A stretch of 36,703 bases of DNA from Coemansia sp. RSA 922 (taxonomy: Eukaryota > Kickxellomycota > Kickxellomycetes > Kickxellales > Kickxellaceae), in contig JANBQS010000098.1 in the NCBI GenBank assembly GCA_027577415.1, positions 1 through 36,703 of the forward strand, given 5' to 3'. Of the stretch, positions 22,301-33,323 are shown piece by piece. The translations under genes and the position numbers were made by a program. Numbering within the stretch: position 1 is the first letter of the stretch; the number at the start of each line of letters is the position of its first letter. The notes under the pieces are model-generated. The model had not been told where the DNA came from, did not search any database, and worked only from the letters and a program-made list of their open reading frames with translations.

Positions 22301-23282
22301 GTGTCAGTTGGGCAATGCGCGCTTGGCATGGAAGCAGCAACGCCGTGAACCCGCGCGCAAAGAACGCCAGAAATGACAGCGTCTTGGACTGCGCCGTAAT
22401 GAGGTCCACATAGGCACTGCGCCAGTGCTGTGACGCTGAATCGTAGCTGGCAGCAGAGCTCCTGGGGTTTAGCTCGAGCATGTGGAGTATCAGCGGCAGA
22501 ATGCCAGTGACAAACGGGTCGGCGTGGCGCCGGTTGGCTTGGATAACCGAGACTACTATTATCGGGATTTCCGTCATGACCTTGAACGAGGTGGTGGCTT
22601 TGCCTAGGTTTTTGTTGGACGTGTCGCCGACATCTGGTCCCGGCGACATGGCGCTGGGCGACATGAGGTTGACGTTGGGAGTCGGGTGCGGCGCCGGCGT
22701 GTCCATCGAGTCCATGGCCTTGAGCATCTGGTCCGCATTGCGATATATCTCCGCCGCCAGCTCAAGGAAGGGCCCCGCCACGCTCTCCAGTAACTGCCGA
22801 TACATCCGGTGGAGCTCGTAAATGATCTTTAGACATACGACAGCGTTATCCTCGTTCTCGATCTTTACCAGAGAAAGCAGTGTAGTCACTACTTCCAGCA
22901 CAATAGGTCTGAATACCTCGCTGTGAGGGATTCGCTGGATGATCTCCAAAATAGTCGAGCGTAGCTTCTACAGTTCACAGCAGAGTATCGAGAAAGGAGA
23001 GAGGTGTTAGCAGGATAATGCCTTATCGCTCTGTCTAGTGCTGTGCGTATCAGACATGTAGGCTCTTACTTGTTCGGGCGCGGAGCTGACAAAGACAGGC
23101 GGCGTCTTCAGCAGAATGTCGCGAATCACTGGCCATAGTATCGACACAAAGCGCGAGTAGTCCTGGGGCTGGAAGGCCTCCAGAGACTCGCACAGCTCAT
23201 GCGCGATTGTTTGCTTCAGCTTCACATCCAGTCGTTCGTCGCGCAGGCGCGTAGCGTAGACCTCAAAGTTGGTGATACCCAT
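10308..23282 (-). CDS. TRA1: Tra1/TRRAP pseudokinase, activator-binding subunit of SAGA and NuA4
   Basis: Giant scaffold that receives transcription activators for the SAGA and NuA4 acetyltransferase complexes. Exon 1 (23070-23282, 71 codons, MGITNFEVYATRLRDERLD) joins by a 102-nt phase-0 intron (22968-23069; donor GTAAGA, branch-like CTAAC, acceptor TAG) to one 12,660-nt exon. The junction reads SSAPEQ-KLRSTILEIIQR, matching the conserved PEQKLRN segment of the family. Total 4,290 residues. About 2,900 residues of HEAT-type helices come first. The FAT region follows, with WIINRFAHIARLHGL and [20 protein letters not shown] almost as in animal TRRAP. The PI3K-like domain begins near 3,915, and the FATC end is DFGWMPWL. 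The kinase catalytic loop and DFG are absent, as expected for TRRAP. Low-complexity inserts lie at about 1,310-1,500 (acidic, Ala/Ser-rich) and 3,390-3,475 (Gly/Lys/Ala-rich, inside FAT). No frameshift was seen. Confidence 0.97.
18914..18934. repeat. (CAG)7 triplet repeat inside TRA1
   Basis: Seven perfect CAG copies on the plus strand. They encode a poly-alanine run within the acidic low-complexity insert of TRA1, a region likely to tolerate length change. Confidence 0.9.
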
Positions 23283-23694
23283 GCTTGCAAGAAGCGGCGG
23301 ACGCTTGCCAAAGGGCCTTGAGTCAAACGCCCAGAATACAGTCGTGTAAGCGCGCTAAGAAAAAAAAGACCCAAGTGCGACGCGTCGTAGAAGTCAAGTC
23401 CAAGATAGCGTGATAGCGTGAGGCGTCAGTAAGCTAATAAGTCGCTGAATTGATAAATAATAGGAATATTCAAGATACGGGAAAGTGTAGACCACAAAAG
23501 GAGAACTTTTGATTTCAACATTTTCGAAATCGGGGGTGGGCGAGCCCGCTTGCCAAATTTCTAGCTCACCCCACAATAGTTCCGCTTGTCATGTGATCCA
23601 GGGCGGGCAGATGGAAATAAATTACTGTTCTGACTTCCTCTTTTTTCTTTTGAATGTCATTTGAACACTTTTTTTTTCCTATTTGTTTAACATC
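23283..23694. promoter_or_regulatory. Divergent intergenic region between TRA1 and PAN3
   Basis: 412 bp without an open frame of note. It must contain both promoters. The TRA1 side has an A-run at 23359-23367 (T-run on the TRA1 coding strand). The PAN3 side has T-rich runs at 23640-23651 and 23668-23679, just upstream of its ATG. An 8-bp tandem GATAGCGT doublet sits at 23404-23419. No TATA box is well placed, and no RNA gene was seen. Confidence 0.5.
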
Positions 23695-25368
23695 ATGTCG
23701 AGTAGCAGCACCGGCCAGTGCCATAGCACTGCCGCAGCTGCACATTCAGCATCCGAATCGTTAATAACTGCGGACAACAGTGGAAACAAGGCGCAGTCGC
23801 CAGCGCTCAGAGCGCAGACACCCGTAAAGCTTCGGGCATCGTCGCCAGCCTTTAAGCCGTCGCCCATCAAGAACAGAAAGCCGAGCAGTGTTGCCTCCGC
23901 AAGCAGCAGCCAGCTCCGGCTTGCACCGGCATTTACACCACGGCAGCAGCCTCGGCCACGGCAGCTGGACGAACAGCGAGCTGAAGGCGGTACCAAGGGC
24001 CATGCACAGGTCCTGCCAGCTTTTGAGAGCATGTCAGTTGGAAGTGATGGCTGTGTCGAGCGGCCTCCAGGTCCAATCAACGAGGAATTCTTCATGAAGA
24101 CTCTGCCAGCCCACACCGGACAGCCACCCTACATGCTGCCGGCCAACCACTTTGCTGTCGACGAGCAGCTGCGGCGGGTGCTAGTACGAGAAACGCATGC
24201 GATGAGCAGCGTGGGCGAGTCTGACCTCCCGGCACAAGTGCACAGCTACCACTCGCTCAGCCCGCAAGAGATGGTGGACGTGTTTGGCGCGTCATTCCCC
24301 ATCCGGCAGCACCAGATCAAGGCGCAGTCGATTGCAGACGGGCGCTGCTACAGCTTGCATCGTATAACTGGAACCCAGCCTGCCAGCAAGTCTGCGCTGG
24401 GAGCTATTGACAAGTGGAAGGCGGTCCAAAGCCCCAGCATTGCACAGGTTTACGAGGCATTTACTACCCGTGCCTTTGGCGACAACTCGCTAGTCATCGT
24501 GCACGAGCTCAAGCCGCTGGCAGCAAGCCTCAGGAGCCAGATTGTAGACGCTCGGGCACAAGTGTCAGAGGCGTTCCTGTGGAGCCTTGTACTGCAGCTT
24601 ATCTCGGCGCTGAGGACTGTCCACTCGGCTGGGCTGGCAGTACAGACGCTGAGCGTGTCCACGATCCTGCTGTCGCCCACCAACCGGGTTTACCTAAACT
24701 CTTGTGGCCTTGCAGATGTGCTAGCGCTGCGTGGTAGTCTCAACATGGATGCAGCGCAACAAGGCGACCTTCAGGCTGTGGGGCATGTTCTGAGCGCGAT
24801 TCTCGGCACCAGCGCTGAAAACTACATTGCAGTGCAAGGCCAAGCGCCTGTTGTGGTGCCTGGTGCAGGATTCTCTCCGGACTTTAAAGAGCTCTTTGGG
24901 TATCTCAATCATCGACTGACGCCAGTGGTTGCAATCGACGACATTCTGCGTCTGGCAGGGTCGCGAGTGTTTGTCGAATTGGATGCCGCCCGTCGCGAGT
25001 CAGACTTGCTCTGCGACAACCTGAGGCTTGAGCTGTCCAATGGACGGCTGGTCAGGTTGCTGTGCAAGATGAATTTCATTACAGAGCGTGCTGACAGTGT
25101 GATGGATCCAGAGTGGGCCGAGACTGGCGACCGGTACCTGATCAAGCTCTTCCGCGACTACGTATTCCACCTTGTGAATGAGGCGGGCAAGCCAGTCGCC
25201 AGCATGGCCCACGTAGTGGGCAACCTCAACAAGCTCGATGCTGGGTCGCCAGAAAAGGTCATGCTCATGTCTCGTGATGAAAAGTCGTGCCTGGTTGTCT
25301 CGTACGAAGAGGTCAAGCGCTGTGTTGAGGAGGCGTACCAGGAGCTGGTAGCTCCAACGCGGAGGTAA
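23695..25368 (+). CDS. PAN3: PAN3, pseudokinase subunit of the PAN2-PAN3 poly(A) deadenylase
   Basis: Dimeric adaptor that brings the PAN2 nuclease to poly(A)-binding-protein-coated mRNA. The protein is 557 residues from one exon; the start is ATG 23695. The first 120 residues are disordered, with two PAF-x-P motifs (51-55 and 78-82); the second, APAFTP, resembles the core of a PAM2 motif for Pab1 binding. The pseudokinase domain follows, with ADGRCYSLHRITG, then FTTRAFGDNSLVIVHELKP, one of the most conserved PAN3 segments. Its degenerate catalytic region VQTLSVSTILLSPTNRVYLN lacks HRD and DFG. A coiled coil and the C-terminal knob end the protein: RLLCKMNFI, ETGDRYLIKLFRDYVFH, HVVGNLNKLDAGSPEKVMLM and VSYEEVKRCVEEAY. 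The N-terminal CCCH zinc finger common in the family is not visible here or in the 400 bp upstream. Confidence 0.96.
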   Translation: MSSSSTGQCHSTAAAAHSASESLITADNSGNKAQSPALRAQTPVKLRASSPAFKPSPIKNRKPSSVASASSSQLRLAPAFTPRQQPRPRQLDEQRAEGGTKGHAQVLPAFESMSVGSDGCVERPPGPINEEFFMKTLPAHTGQPPYMLPANHFAVDEQLRRVLVRETHAMSSVGESDLPAQVHSYHSLSPQEMVDVFGASFPIRQHQIKAQSIADGRCYSLHRITGTQPASKSALGAIDKWKAVQSPSIAQVYEAFTTRAFGDNSLVIVHELKPLAASLRSQIVDARAQVSEAFLWSLVLQLISALRTVHSAGLAVQTLSVSTILLSPTNRVYLNSCGLADVLALRGSLNMDAAQQGDLQAVGHVLSAILGTSAENYIAVQGQAPVVVPGAGFSPDFKELFGYLNHRLTPVVAIDDILRLAGSRVFVELDAARRESDLLCDNLRLELSNGRLVRLLCKMNFITERADSVMDPEWAETGDRYLIKLFRDYVFHLVNEAGKPVASMAHVVGNLNKLDAGSPEKVMLMSRDEKSCLVVSYEEVKRCVEEAYQELVAPTRR

Positions 25369-25597
25369 AATTGCAAGCCGCCGAGCCACCTCGAAAATTT
25401 TTCTAGGTTGGCGATTGGCAGTCACGTGTGGTGTCTTGTGTGACTTTTGAAATTTGACTGGGTGTGTTTACTTTTTTTTGCATTTTGTCTCCGCTCATTC
25501 GACTTTTTTTCTTTTATTATTAAAGCCTTCCTAATCCGTGCTATAACAACTCTTTTTTTCTTCGGTCATTTCCACTACTCACCCGCACATTTGAAAA

Positions 25598-28500
25598 ATG
25601 AGTTTTGCTGAGATTCTTGGTAGCACTCTTTCGCCAGATGCAAACATTCGCGAGCAGGCAACGCGCGCTCTCGAGAGTGCCGAAATCGAGAGCTTTGTAA
25701 GTGTTGCTTACTTGCCCATTTTCGCTGGTGTCTAGCGTCTTGTTTTGGCTGTGCATTCTTGCATTTTCACAATGCAGCCTTAAATCCGCAGCTGTAACCG
25801 ATTTTTCTAAGCTCTGTATTACTGCCGTCTCTGATTCTTGTCTTTTGTAGCCGCAATACTTGCTCTCCTTGACGCAGGAGCTTGTCAACGATGCTGGCCA
25901 GGCTGATGTCCGCTCAGCTGCCGGCATTGCCTTGAAGAATGCGCTGTCTGCAAAGGTAAGTTTTCGCTGTGTGTTTATTCTATTGTTGGAATGCGCGTAT
26001 ATACATTGCAATTCACATGCAAAGTCATATATGTATGGTCTTTTTATCGCGCTTTCTCCGTCTTGTTGCCAAGCATAAACAGCAAGGCTCGACGGTTCCA
26101 ATCAATAGCTTCTCTAGGCTTCTATACGGCCCAAGGCCCCCCATCCTCGCCTCTCACACAAAGGCGGAATGGATATTTGTGCCGATTGTATACGCCTTGT
26201 GTCTGCTGCCTACAGTACTTATTCCTAAACATGCCTTGTTCTTTGTTTTTTTTTTTGAGAAAACTCTAGGACGAGGCGCGTCGGGAGCAATATGCTCAAA
26301 GGTGGCTCCAAGTCAACGACGGAGTACGTAGCCAGATCAAACAGGGCGCCCTAATCTCCCTTGGCACTGGGAACCATCATGTGACAATGACGGCAGCGCA
26401 GGCAGTTGCGGCCATCATCGCCATCGAGCTGCCCCATGGCCAGTGGCAAGACGCTATCACCGTTCTGCTGCAAAACGTCTCGACCAATAACGCCAACCTC
26501 AAGATAGCCAGTCTGCAGACCATCGGCTACGTTTGCGAGTCAATCGACCCCGAGATCCTCGTCACTCAGAGCAACCCCATCTTGACTGCTGTCATACAGG
26601 GCGCCAACTCGGATGAGCCGAGCCAAGAAGTACGCTTTGCCGCCATTACAGCCCTCTTCAACTCGCTCGAGTTTGTACGCCAAAACTTTGAGAATGAGGG
26701 CGAGCGCAACGTGATCATGCAGACGGTCTGTGAGGCTACTCAGAGCCCCGAACCGACCGTCCAGGTTGCGGCGTATGAGTGCCTGGTGCGTATCATGCAA
26801 CTCTACTACGACAAGATGAGCTTCTATATGGAGAAGGCTCTGCTTGGACTCACGGTTACCGGGATGAAGCACGCAGAAGAAAAGATTGCGCTCCAGGCAA
26901 TCGAATTTTGGTCCACTCTGTGCGACGAGGAGCTTGAGCTGCAGCTCGAGGAGGAGGAGGCGCAAGAGCTTGGACACCAGCTAAATCGCCAAAGCTACCA
27001 GTTTGCAAAGTCGAGCCTTGGCCTCGTTATGCCTACCTTGCTGTTCCTACTGACCCGGCAGGACGAGGATGCCGATGAGGATGAGTGGAACGTCTCCATG
27101 GCCGCCGCCACCTGCCTGTCCCTTTTGGCCCAGACCGTCGGCAACGACATTGTCAGCTTTGTCATTCCGTTTGTCGAGCAGCACATCCGCAACCCCGACT
27201 GGCACTACCGCGAGGCCGCCATCATGGCCTTCGGCTCCATTCTCGACGGCCCCGATGCCAACGTTCTCAACCCGCTGGTCACTCAGGCCCTACCCGTGCT
27301 CATCGAGATGGTCAAAGACCAGGTTGTCCAAGTCAAGGATACGGCAGCCTGGACGCTTGGCCGCGTATGCGACTTGCTAATGGAGTGCATTCAGCTCGGA
27401 GTGCATCTGCACAGCCTCGTCAGCGCACTTGTCGCTGGCCTCGAGGACAATGCGAGAATTGTGTCCAACTGCTGCTGGGCCATCATGAACATCACCGAGC
27501 AGCTTGGCAGCAACAGCGCCGATACTTACCCGCTTTCAGACTACTTTGAGGGCATTATCACCGCTCTCATGCGCATCACCGAGAGCAATGTCAACGAGAA
27601 TAAATCGCGCACCTCTGCATACGAGACGATGGCTACCCTGGCCAGCACCGGACCCAAGGACACCGTCCCCACCATTGGCAAGCTTGGTGTGGCTATCTTG
27701 GACCGACTGGACACGACCATTGCCAACGCCAGCCAGGTTGTTGGCACCGATGACCGTGTGGCACTCGGCGAGCTACAGTCAAACTTGCTCAATGTGCTGA
27801 CGAATGTGACTCGCACACTTGGCCACCAGGTCTCTGAGATATCCGATCGCATGATGACCACGGTTCTCCAGCTGCTTACCACGAGCAGCAAGCAGGCCGC
27901 TGTTTCCGAGGATGCCTTCCTCCTGGTTGGCGCTCTTATCACCGCGCTTGAGGGAGAATTTTCTCGCTACCTCGAGTCATTTGCCCCCTTCCTCTACAAT
28001 GCCCTGCAAAACTACGAGGAGTACCAGCTGTGCTCGATATCGGTTGGCTTGATTGGCGATATCTGCCGCGGCTTGGGCCAGGATGCTGCCCCCTACTGCG
28101 ATCAGTTTATGACCATCCTTTTGCACAACCTGGAGTCCGATGCGCTTAGCCGCGACGTCAAGCCCGGCATCCTGTCCTGCTTTGGCGATATTGCTCTGGC
28201 CATCGGCGGCAGCTTCGAGTCTTACCTTGAGGTATCCTTCCGCGTACTCATGTCGGCCTGCGCGCTCAGTGCGAATACTCAGGCCAATGACGACGACACC
28301 ATTGACTACCTAAATCAGCTACGTGCGGGTATCTTTGAAGCCTTTGTTGGCATCATTCAAGGTCTAAAGTCCGACAACAAGGCGCAGCTTGTACTCTCTC
28401 AGGCGCAGGGCCTTCTGGGCTTTATGAGCATTGTCTTTAATGACCAGACAAAATCCGACGAAGTAACCAAGACCATGATTGGCCTATTGGGAGATCTGGC

Positions 28501-28651
28501 CGACGCCTTCCCCAATGGCGAGATCCGGGACTATCTGCGCGCTGACTGGATCCAGGAGCTGATCAAGTACGGTCGCACTGGCCCACGCGGTTCCTCTATT
28601 CGTGAGCATACCCGCTGGGCGCGTGAGATGATCAAGCGGGCGTCGAGCTAA
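25598..28651 (+). CDS. KAP95: Importin subunit beta-1 (karyopherin Kap95)
   Basis: Nuclear import receptor that carries importin-alpha cargo through pores and is released by RanGTP. Three exons join in phase 0: 25598-25696 (33 codons, MSFAEILGSTLSPD), 25851-25955 (35 codons, PQYLLSLTQELV) and 26270-28651 (793 codons). Total 861 residues, the same length as yeast Kap95. The joins recreate the conserved ALKNALSAK-DEARREQYAQRWL and AAIIAIELPHGQW stretches. HEAT repeats run throughout. The acidic loop DEDADEDEW lies in the middle of the N-terminal half, as in the family. Intron 1 is 154 nt; intron 2 is 314 nt, the longest in the window, with a 13-nt T-run near its acceptor. No RNA gene was recognised in either. 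T-rich tracts precede the ATG. The 229-bp gap from PAN3 on the same strand suggests its own promoter. Confidence 0.97.
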
Positions 28652-28825
28652 ACACTCTTGCGCCATTAATTATAATCGTGAGCTGCGATTCTCTTTTATT
28701 TTCACTAGCTTTTCTTTTGAGTGTTAAACATGTTTGCTTTTTGCTCCTTTGGCGCTGGACCCTACTCGCTAATCTCAGGCAATGTTGAGTACATATATTT
28801 GCAAATATTGATATCATGATAAATG

Positions 28826-31800
28826 CTAAGAGTTGTGCTTCGAGAGATAATAGGCCCACGCTAGTCGGCGCAGCTCTGGGCGGTGAAGCATATCAACATA
28901 GCGAGCCAGCGGGTTTGACGAAGCGGCGAGCTTGTCTGGACTAGCACGTAGCAAAAGCTCTTCCAACTCGGCGTCAGGCACACCCAATTTTTCATGCACA
29001 GCAATCATGGGCGTCAACGCTGCCTTGCGCACTTGGCTGCGAGGATGGATAAAGCACACTACAGCGTAGGGCATAAACTGATCTAGGTCGCGTGCCGTAA
29101 TTGCGTCAGGCGATGACAGGCGCTTTGTCACCTCTGCAACAAACTCTAGAACGCCAGCCAGCGCGTTGTCCATCGCAAACACGCCCATGGGGTCCATGTC
29201 GGGTGGCGTTGGAACCTGAGCTAGCAGTTGAGTAGCGTATCCCGGGCGCTGGGCAGCCAGGCTTTGTACTGGGGGCAAAAGAGCTCGCTTGAAAAAGTCC
29301 TCGGCTAGCTCAAAGCACAAGTTGACATCAAGGTGCGTGGCCATGTCGTAGAACACATCCTCAGCCGAGCCACTGAGGATGGTCGACTCAAAGAACTTGT
29401 TGCGCAGGACCTCTAGCAAGAGCCGCCGCGAGGTGTCCAGCGAAAAGTGCTGTGATTTGCGCCGTACAAGAACTCGCAAAACGTCAAAGCAGCTGTCCTT
29501 AGCAAACACGGTATCCCGGCTCTCGGCGGGGTTTTGAAGCCAGCCCAGACATGCCTGTAGAATACGATCCAGGTAGCCACCGCCTCCTTTTGCCTCGTCA
29601 ATCCACACATTGCTCGATTCCTCCTTTGCAAAGCGTGCCAAGCTGCGAAACAGCGCCTCGTCGACGTCGTCGTTGGAGGCTAGATTCTGCAAGCAGCGCT
29701 CCACTTTTCCCAAGCGTTGGGGTGTTTCAACTGGCATCGGAGACTCGGCAGCAAACAGCCTGGGGCCATTCACAAGCGGCAATGACTCGATAGGTCCGTG
29801 CCAGTACCGCGCTGTCTGCGTGCGAGGAGTGACGAATTGATAATTAGAAGCAAGCGCTGCAGCGGGACCGAGCTGAGCTGGCTCGTTGCGCGGAGATGGC
29901 GTCGCCAGTGGCGTTCTGGCAGGCGTAAGTATATGTCCCAGAGCACGTGTAGATTCCAGACCAAAATCGCCAGATGTCGCGTTAGTCTTGCCCGGGTGGC
30001 TGATGTTACCGGCGTCGTCGCTGTCAGCCTGAGTCGACTCAAGTAGCTGACTAGAGTCAGACGGAGTGGTGCTAAAGTTGACTGGCTCGCCTGTCACCGC
30101 AGTAGCCTGGCTCTCGGCATGGCCATAGTCTAGAGCGGATGCACTGGGGTCAAAGACATTCGGTTGCACGGCCGAGGACTGGCCAGATAACATAGACCGG
30201 TGTGGGGGCGTGCCAACGTCGGAAAGTGATGCTCCAATTTCCATTTGGCTAAAGTCGATCAGGCCCAGAGACATGCGCGCCTGAACAGGGTCTCTTAGCC
30301 CGCTGACGCGCATGTGCAGGTGATTCTCGGGACCGCGTGGTGCAAGCGTGAGCAAGTCATCGTTGTCGATGTCGCAGAGTTCGCCGGAATTTACAGGCCG
30401 TTCGATAGTTGCCGTGTCGCCTAGACGATCTCTTTGCTCGATTGTCGCCAAGCTCAGCCCCGAGTGAGCTTGAAGCGGAGTGTTAGAGTGTGAAGTTGCG
30501 GCACTACGGCCAGGGCGCATAGCGCCCGGAGATCTCTGAGGACTGTGGTCTGCCACAACGCTCATTAGGCTTGGCACGGGAGACGCCTGGTTGCTGCTGA
30601 AGCTGGTCCGCATGACTGGCAGGCGGTGCTGAGGTGTGGCAGGCGATCGGTCTATTGATGCGGCCGACATGGAGCGTCCAGCGCCTAGGGCATAGTGTTG
30701 GTCCCCTGTGGAGGGATCTCGGGCATAGCGGAGCTTATCGCGAGTAATGGCAGTGCGTGTGCTTTCAGGAAAGGTGGCCAGTAGACTTGTGGCCTGCAAT
30801 TCCGACACGTAGTGCAGGGCCCAGAACAACTCGCGTGCTGTCTCTCGCACTAGCGGTTGGGCGTCGACAACGCCAATACTGATAACCTCGCTAATATGTG
30901 CTAGTACATCGGCATAGCGACGGTCGATGGCGGCCATTTGGCAGCCATGGCTACGCAGGATGCTAGTACAAGTAGTTACGACTGCCTGGCGCAGAATCGC
31001 ACTCTTGTCTTGCATGCGCACTCGCAGTTGGTCGACAGCCTTGGCGCGCAGGGGAAAGTAGTGGAATACTACCTCCAAAGACTTTGCCGCCCGCTGAGCG
31101 CTGATCTTCTTCGTCTGCGCACATTGGATAACGAGTGCGTCGACGATGGTGTCAAACAAGGGGCTCGCGTGAGGGCCCAGACGCATGGCAACGTCTTCGC
31201 AAAGACTCATTGCGCTGGCAGAGAGTGAGGTGCGCAAGCTATTCACCACCTTGAAAACATCGAGCATGTTTTCCTTTAGATGGCTGACCAGGTCGTCGCC
31301 AAACTCGATCGCAGCGTTTCCCCAGACTATTCCGCGGTAGAGGCCGATAGCGCGCTCTCGCTGGATCCAGTTGTCTTCGGACTCGCGGCCACCAAAGGCC
31401 TCTACAGTGTGTAGAAACTCTGAGGCCAGGCTCTGTTTGCTAGGGACATTGTGCACGCGTACGCCATTAGGCACATCTTTGCTTGGGATAAATGGCTCAG
31501 GAAGGCGCTGCTGAGATGATTGCTTCGAGAAGGGATTGCGATGATTGAGCGCGTGCGACGAGCGGCGGTTGCTGAGCGACTGCGTCGCCGCTGACAAGTG
31601 GGACGTCGGTGAGCCATTGTGTGGGGATGGCTGTTGTCTGCCATTTCCACTCGGTAGGGGCAAACTTGGCATAGGTGGGTGCGTGGGTGGATGCATTGGT
31701 GATTGCTGGCGACTAGCACGCCCAGGCGAAAGGGGGCTGGAGTAACCGGTGCGCGATCCAGGCCGCACTCCAAGCTGTGACATGCTGCGGTAACTGGGAC

Positions 31801-33003
31801 GGCTGCTAGAGTTGACAGCTTGCATGCCAGGATCGGGAAGTCGGCTAGGCATTTGTGGAACCGGTGGCCCTGTGTACATCCCATTCACTGCCACCGGTCC
31901 GCCTAGGCGAGAATCAGAGCGCTGACCTGCGACTCGTGAGCCAGGCCGGGCAAAACTTGTGCCTAGCCGCGAGCCACTTCTCGAGTTTCCATAGGGAGAT
32001 GCTGGCATGGCTGCCAACTCGCCAGCCGGCGCGGTGATTGCCGATATCAGCGTTGGCCGATTGGGTACAAGCGCCTGCGCTCGGGATATTATTTCCTGCT
32101 GTAGCTCCGTACGCGCGTGGTATATAGTGTTCAGCACTCGCTTGCTAGCAAACCTCACTGCGTCTTGGTTGTCATCAAGCAGTGTGAACACGTTGCCAAA
32201 ATAGTGAGATGCCGGAAACTCTGGGTAGTCGTCAACGCAAGAGTTGAGCCACTCCAAGACCATTTCGCGCACTCTCCATATCTTGTGAGCAAACCCGCGA
32301 GTTTGGATTTCTCGCTCAAAGACAAGCACCGCATTCCACTGCCCGGCTGAAGAAGTCGTAGGCACTTTCGGCTTCAAGATGCGCGACTTGAATGGCGTGG
32401 CAAACTTGGGGATGGAGCTGGCGATAGCACTGTACCGCGATCCGCTCGACCGAGTTGGCGACGGTGTAGTGTCCAAAGACGACTTTCTGCAATGCATTGC
32501 CTGTAGTTCGGCCCACATCGACCTAAGCGTAGTAAGCGTCAGCTCTCGTATTGCCATGCGACCATCGCCAAGCCGATCCAGCAGCGGTGGCAAGATAAAG
32601 TGGATAAGTGATCGTGTAGCTTGCATGTTGGCCTCTCGCGTCACATACTCCACTAGTGGTTGAATACACGCCAGCGCCGCCTGACACGCAATGACCTGAG
32701 ACGAACCGAGGATCGATGGAAGCGCAGTGATTATACCATCCAGCGCCTTGGCCTAACATCATCAGAACAAAAAAGAAAAGCCGTAAATGGAGGTATGAGC
32801 AGACATATGCAGTAACAAACGCATCAACGACGCGAACTCACTTTCCTACAAGTAAAACAAACATACGCGTGAGTACTTACAGAACCACTAGCGCCTTGTG
32901 CTAGGCCTGCGCAGAGTCTGTCCAGTACTGCTACTTTGTTCTCGAGGCCCAACGACTGGGCGCCCTGCAGCGCACGTAGCACTTGGTCTAGCGTTTCAGA
33001 CAT
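28826..33003 (-). CDS. STU1: CLASP-family microtubule-stabilising protein (Stu1/Cls1)
   Basis: CLASPs bind tubulin through TOG domains and promote microtubule rescue and spindle stability. Exon 1 (32881-33003, 41 codons, MSETLDQVLRALQGAQSL) joins by a 128-nt phase-0 intron (32753-32880; donor GTAAGT, acceptor GTTAG) to exon 2 at 28826-32752 (1,308 codons). Total 1,349 residues. The N-terminal HEAT/TOG array spans the junction (GASGS-AKALDGIITALPSIL). A Ser/Thr/Pro-rich loop at about 125-175 includes SSIPKF (153-158), an SxIP-type EB1-binding motif beside basic residues. A long Arg/Ser/Pro/Gly-rich linker follows (SRSGSRLG, ARPGSRVAGQRSDSRLG), which in CLASPs binds the microtubule lattice. The second TOG block starts near NWIQRERAIGLYRGIVWGN and includes the CLASP-typical SAQRAAKSLEVVFHYFPL. 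The C-terminal helical domain ends HRPELRRLAWAYYLSKHNS. Its 3' end converges on KAP95, 174 bp away. Confidence 0.9.
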
Positions 33004-33323
33004 GACTAATCCTTTATAAGGAAAGCTCACGCGCAATTTAAACAGCCAGAGTTTGTTGAATTGAAGTTGTAGGCGTTGTAGCAATACGCGTTGCTCTCAC
33101 TCCTACGCGCGAACGAACGATGACTACGAATCTGGGTATGCTGCCAGCTTGCTCACACAAATGCAGACTAGGTAGCTGAGCGAAGTATTTAAAGTACCGT
33201 AAAAAAGAGGACTAAATTAAAGGAAGGCGGTGGCAAAAGGAAGAAGGGGGAGGGGAACGAGCGCTAGTGACGATATAACTTTGGCAGAGTTCCTAAATGT
33301 CACGTGTGAGATTAGGGATACGC
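33004..33323. promoter_or_regulatory. Intergenic region between the CLASP start and the TEA-factor stop
   Basis: 320 bp holding the CLASP promoter and the 3' end of the TEA-factor gene. It contains a purine-rich stretch at about 33221-33258 (pyrimidine-rich on the coding strand) and a CACGTG E-box-like hexamer at 33301-33306, close to the TEA stop. No open frame or RNA gene was recognised. Confidence 0.45.

Noticed and set aside
23695..25368. PAN3 as an active protein kinase
   Set aside because: HRD and DFG motifs are missing and the C-terminal knob identifies PAN3.
25697..26269. snoRNA inside the KAP95 introns
   Set aside because: No C/D (RUGAUGA with CUGA) or H/ACA arrangement could be found by eye.
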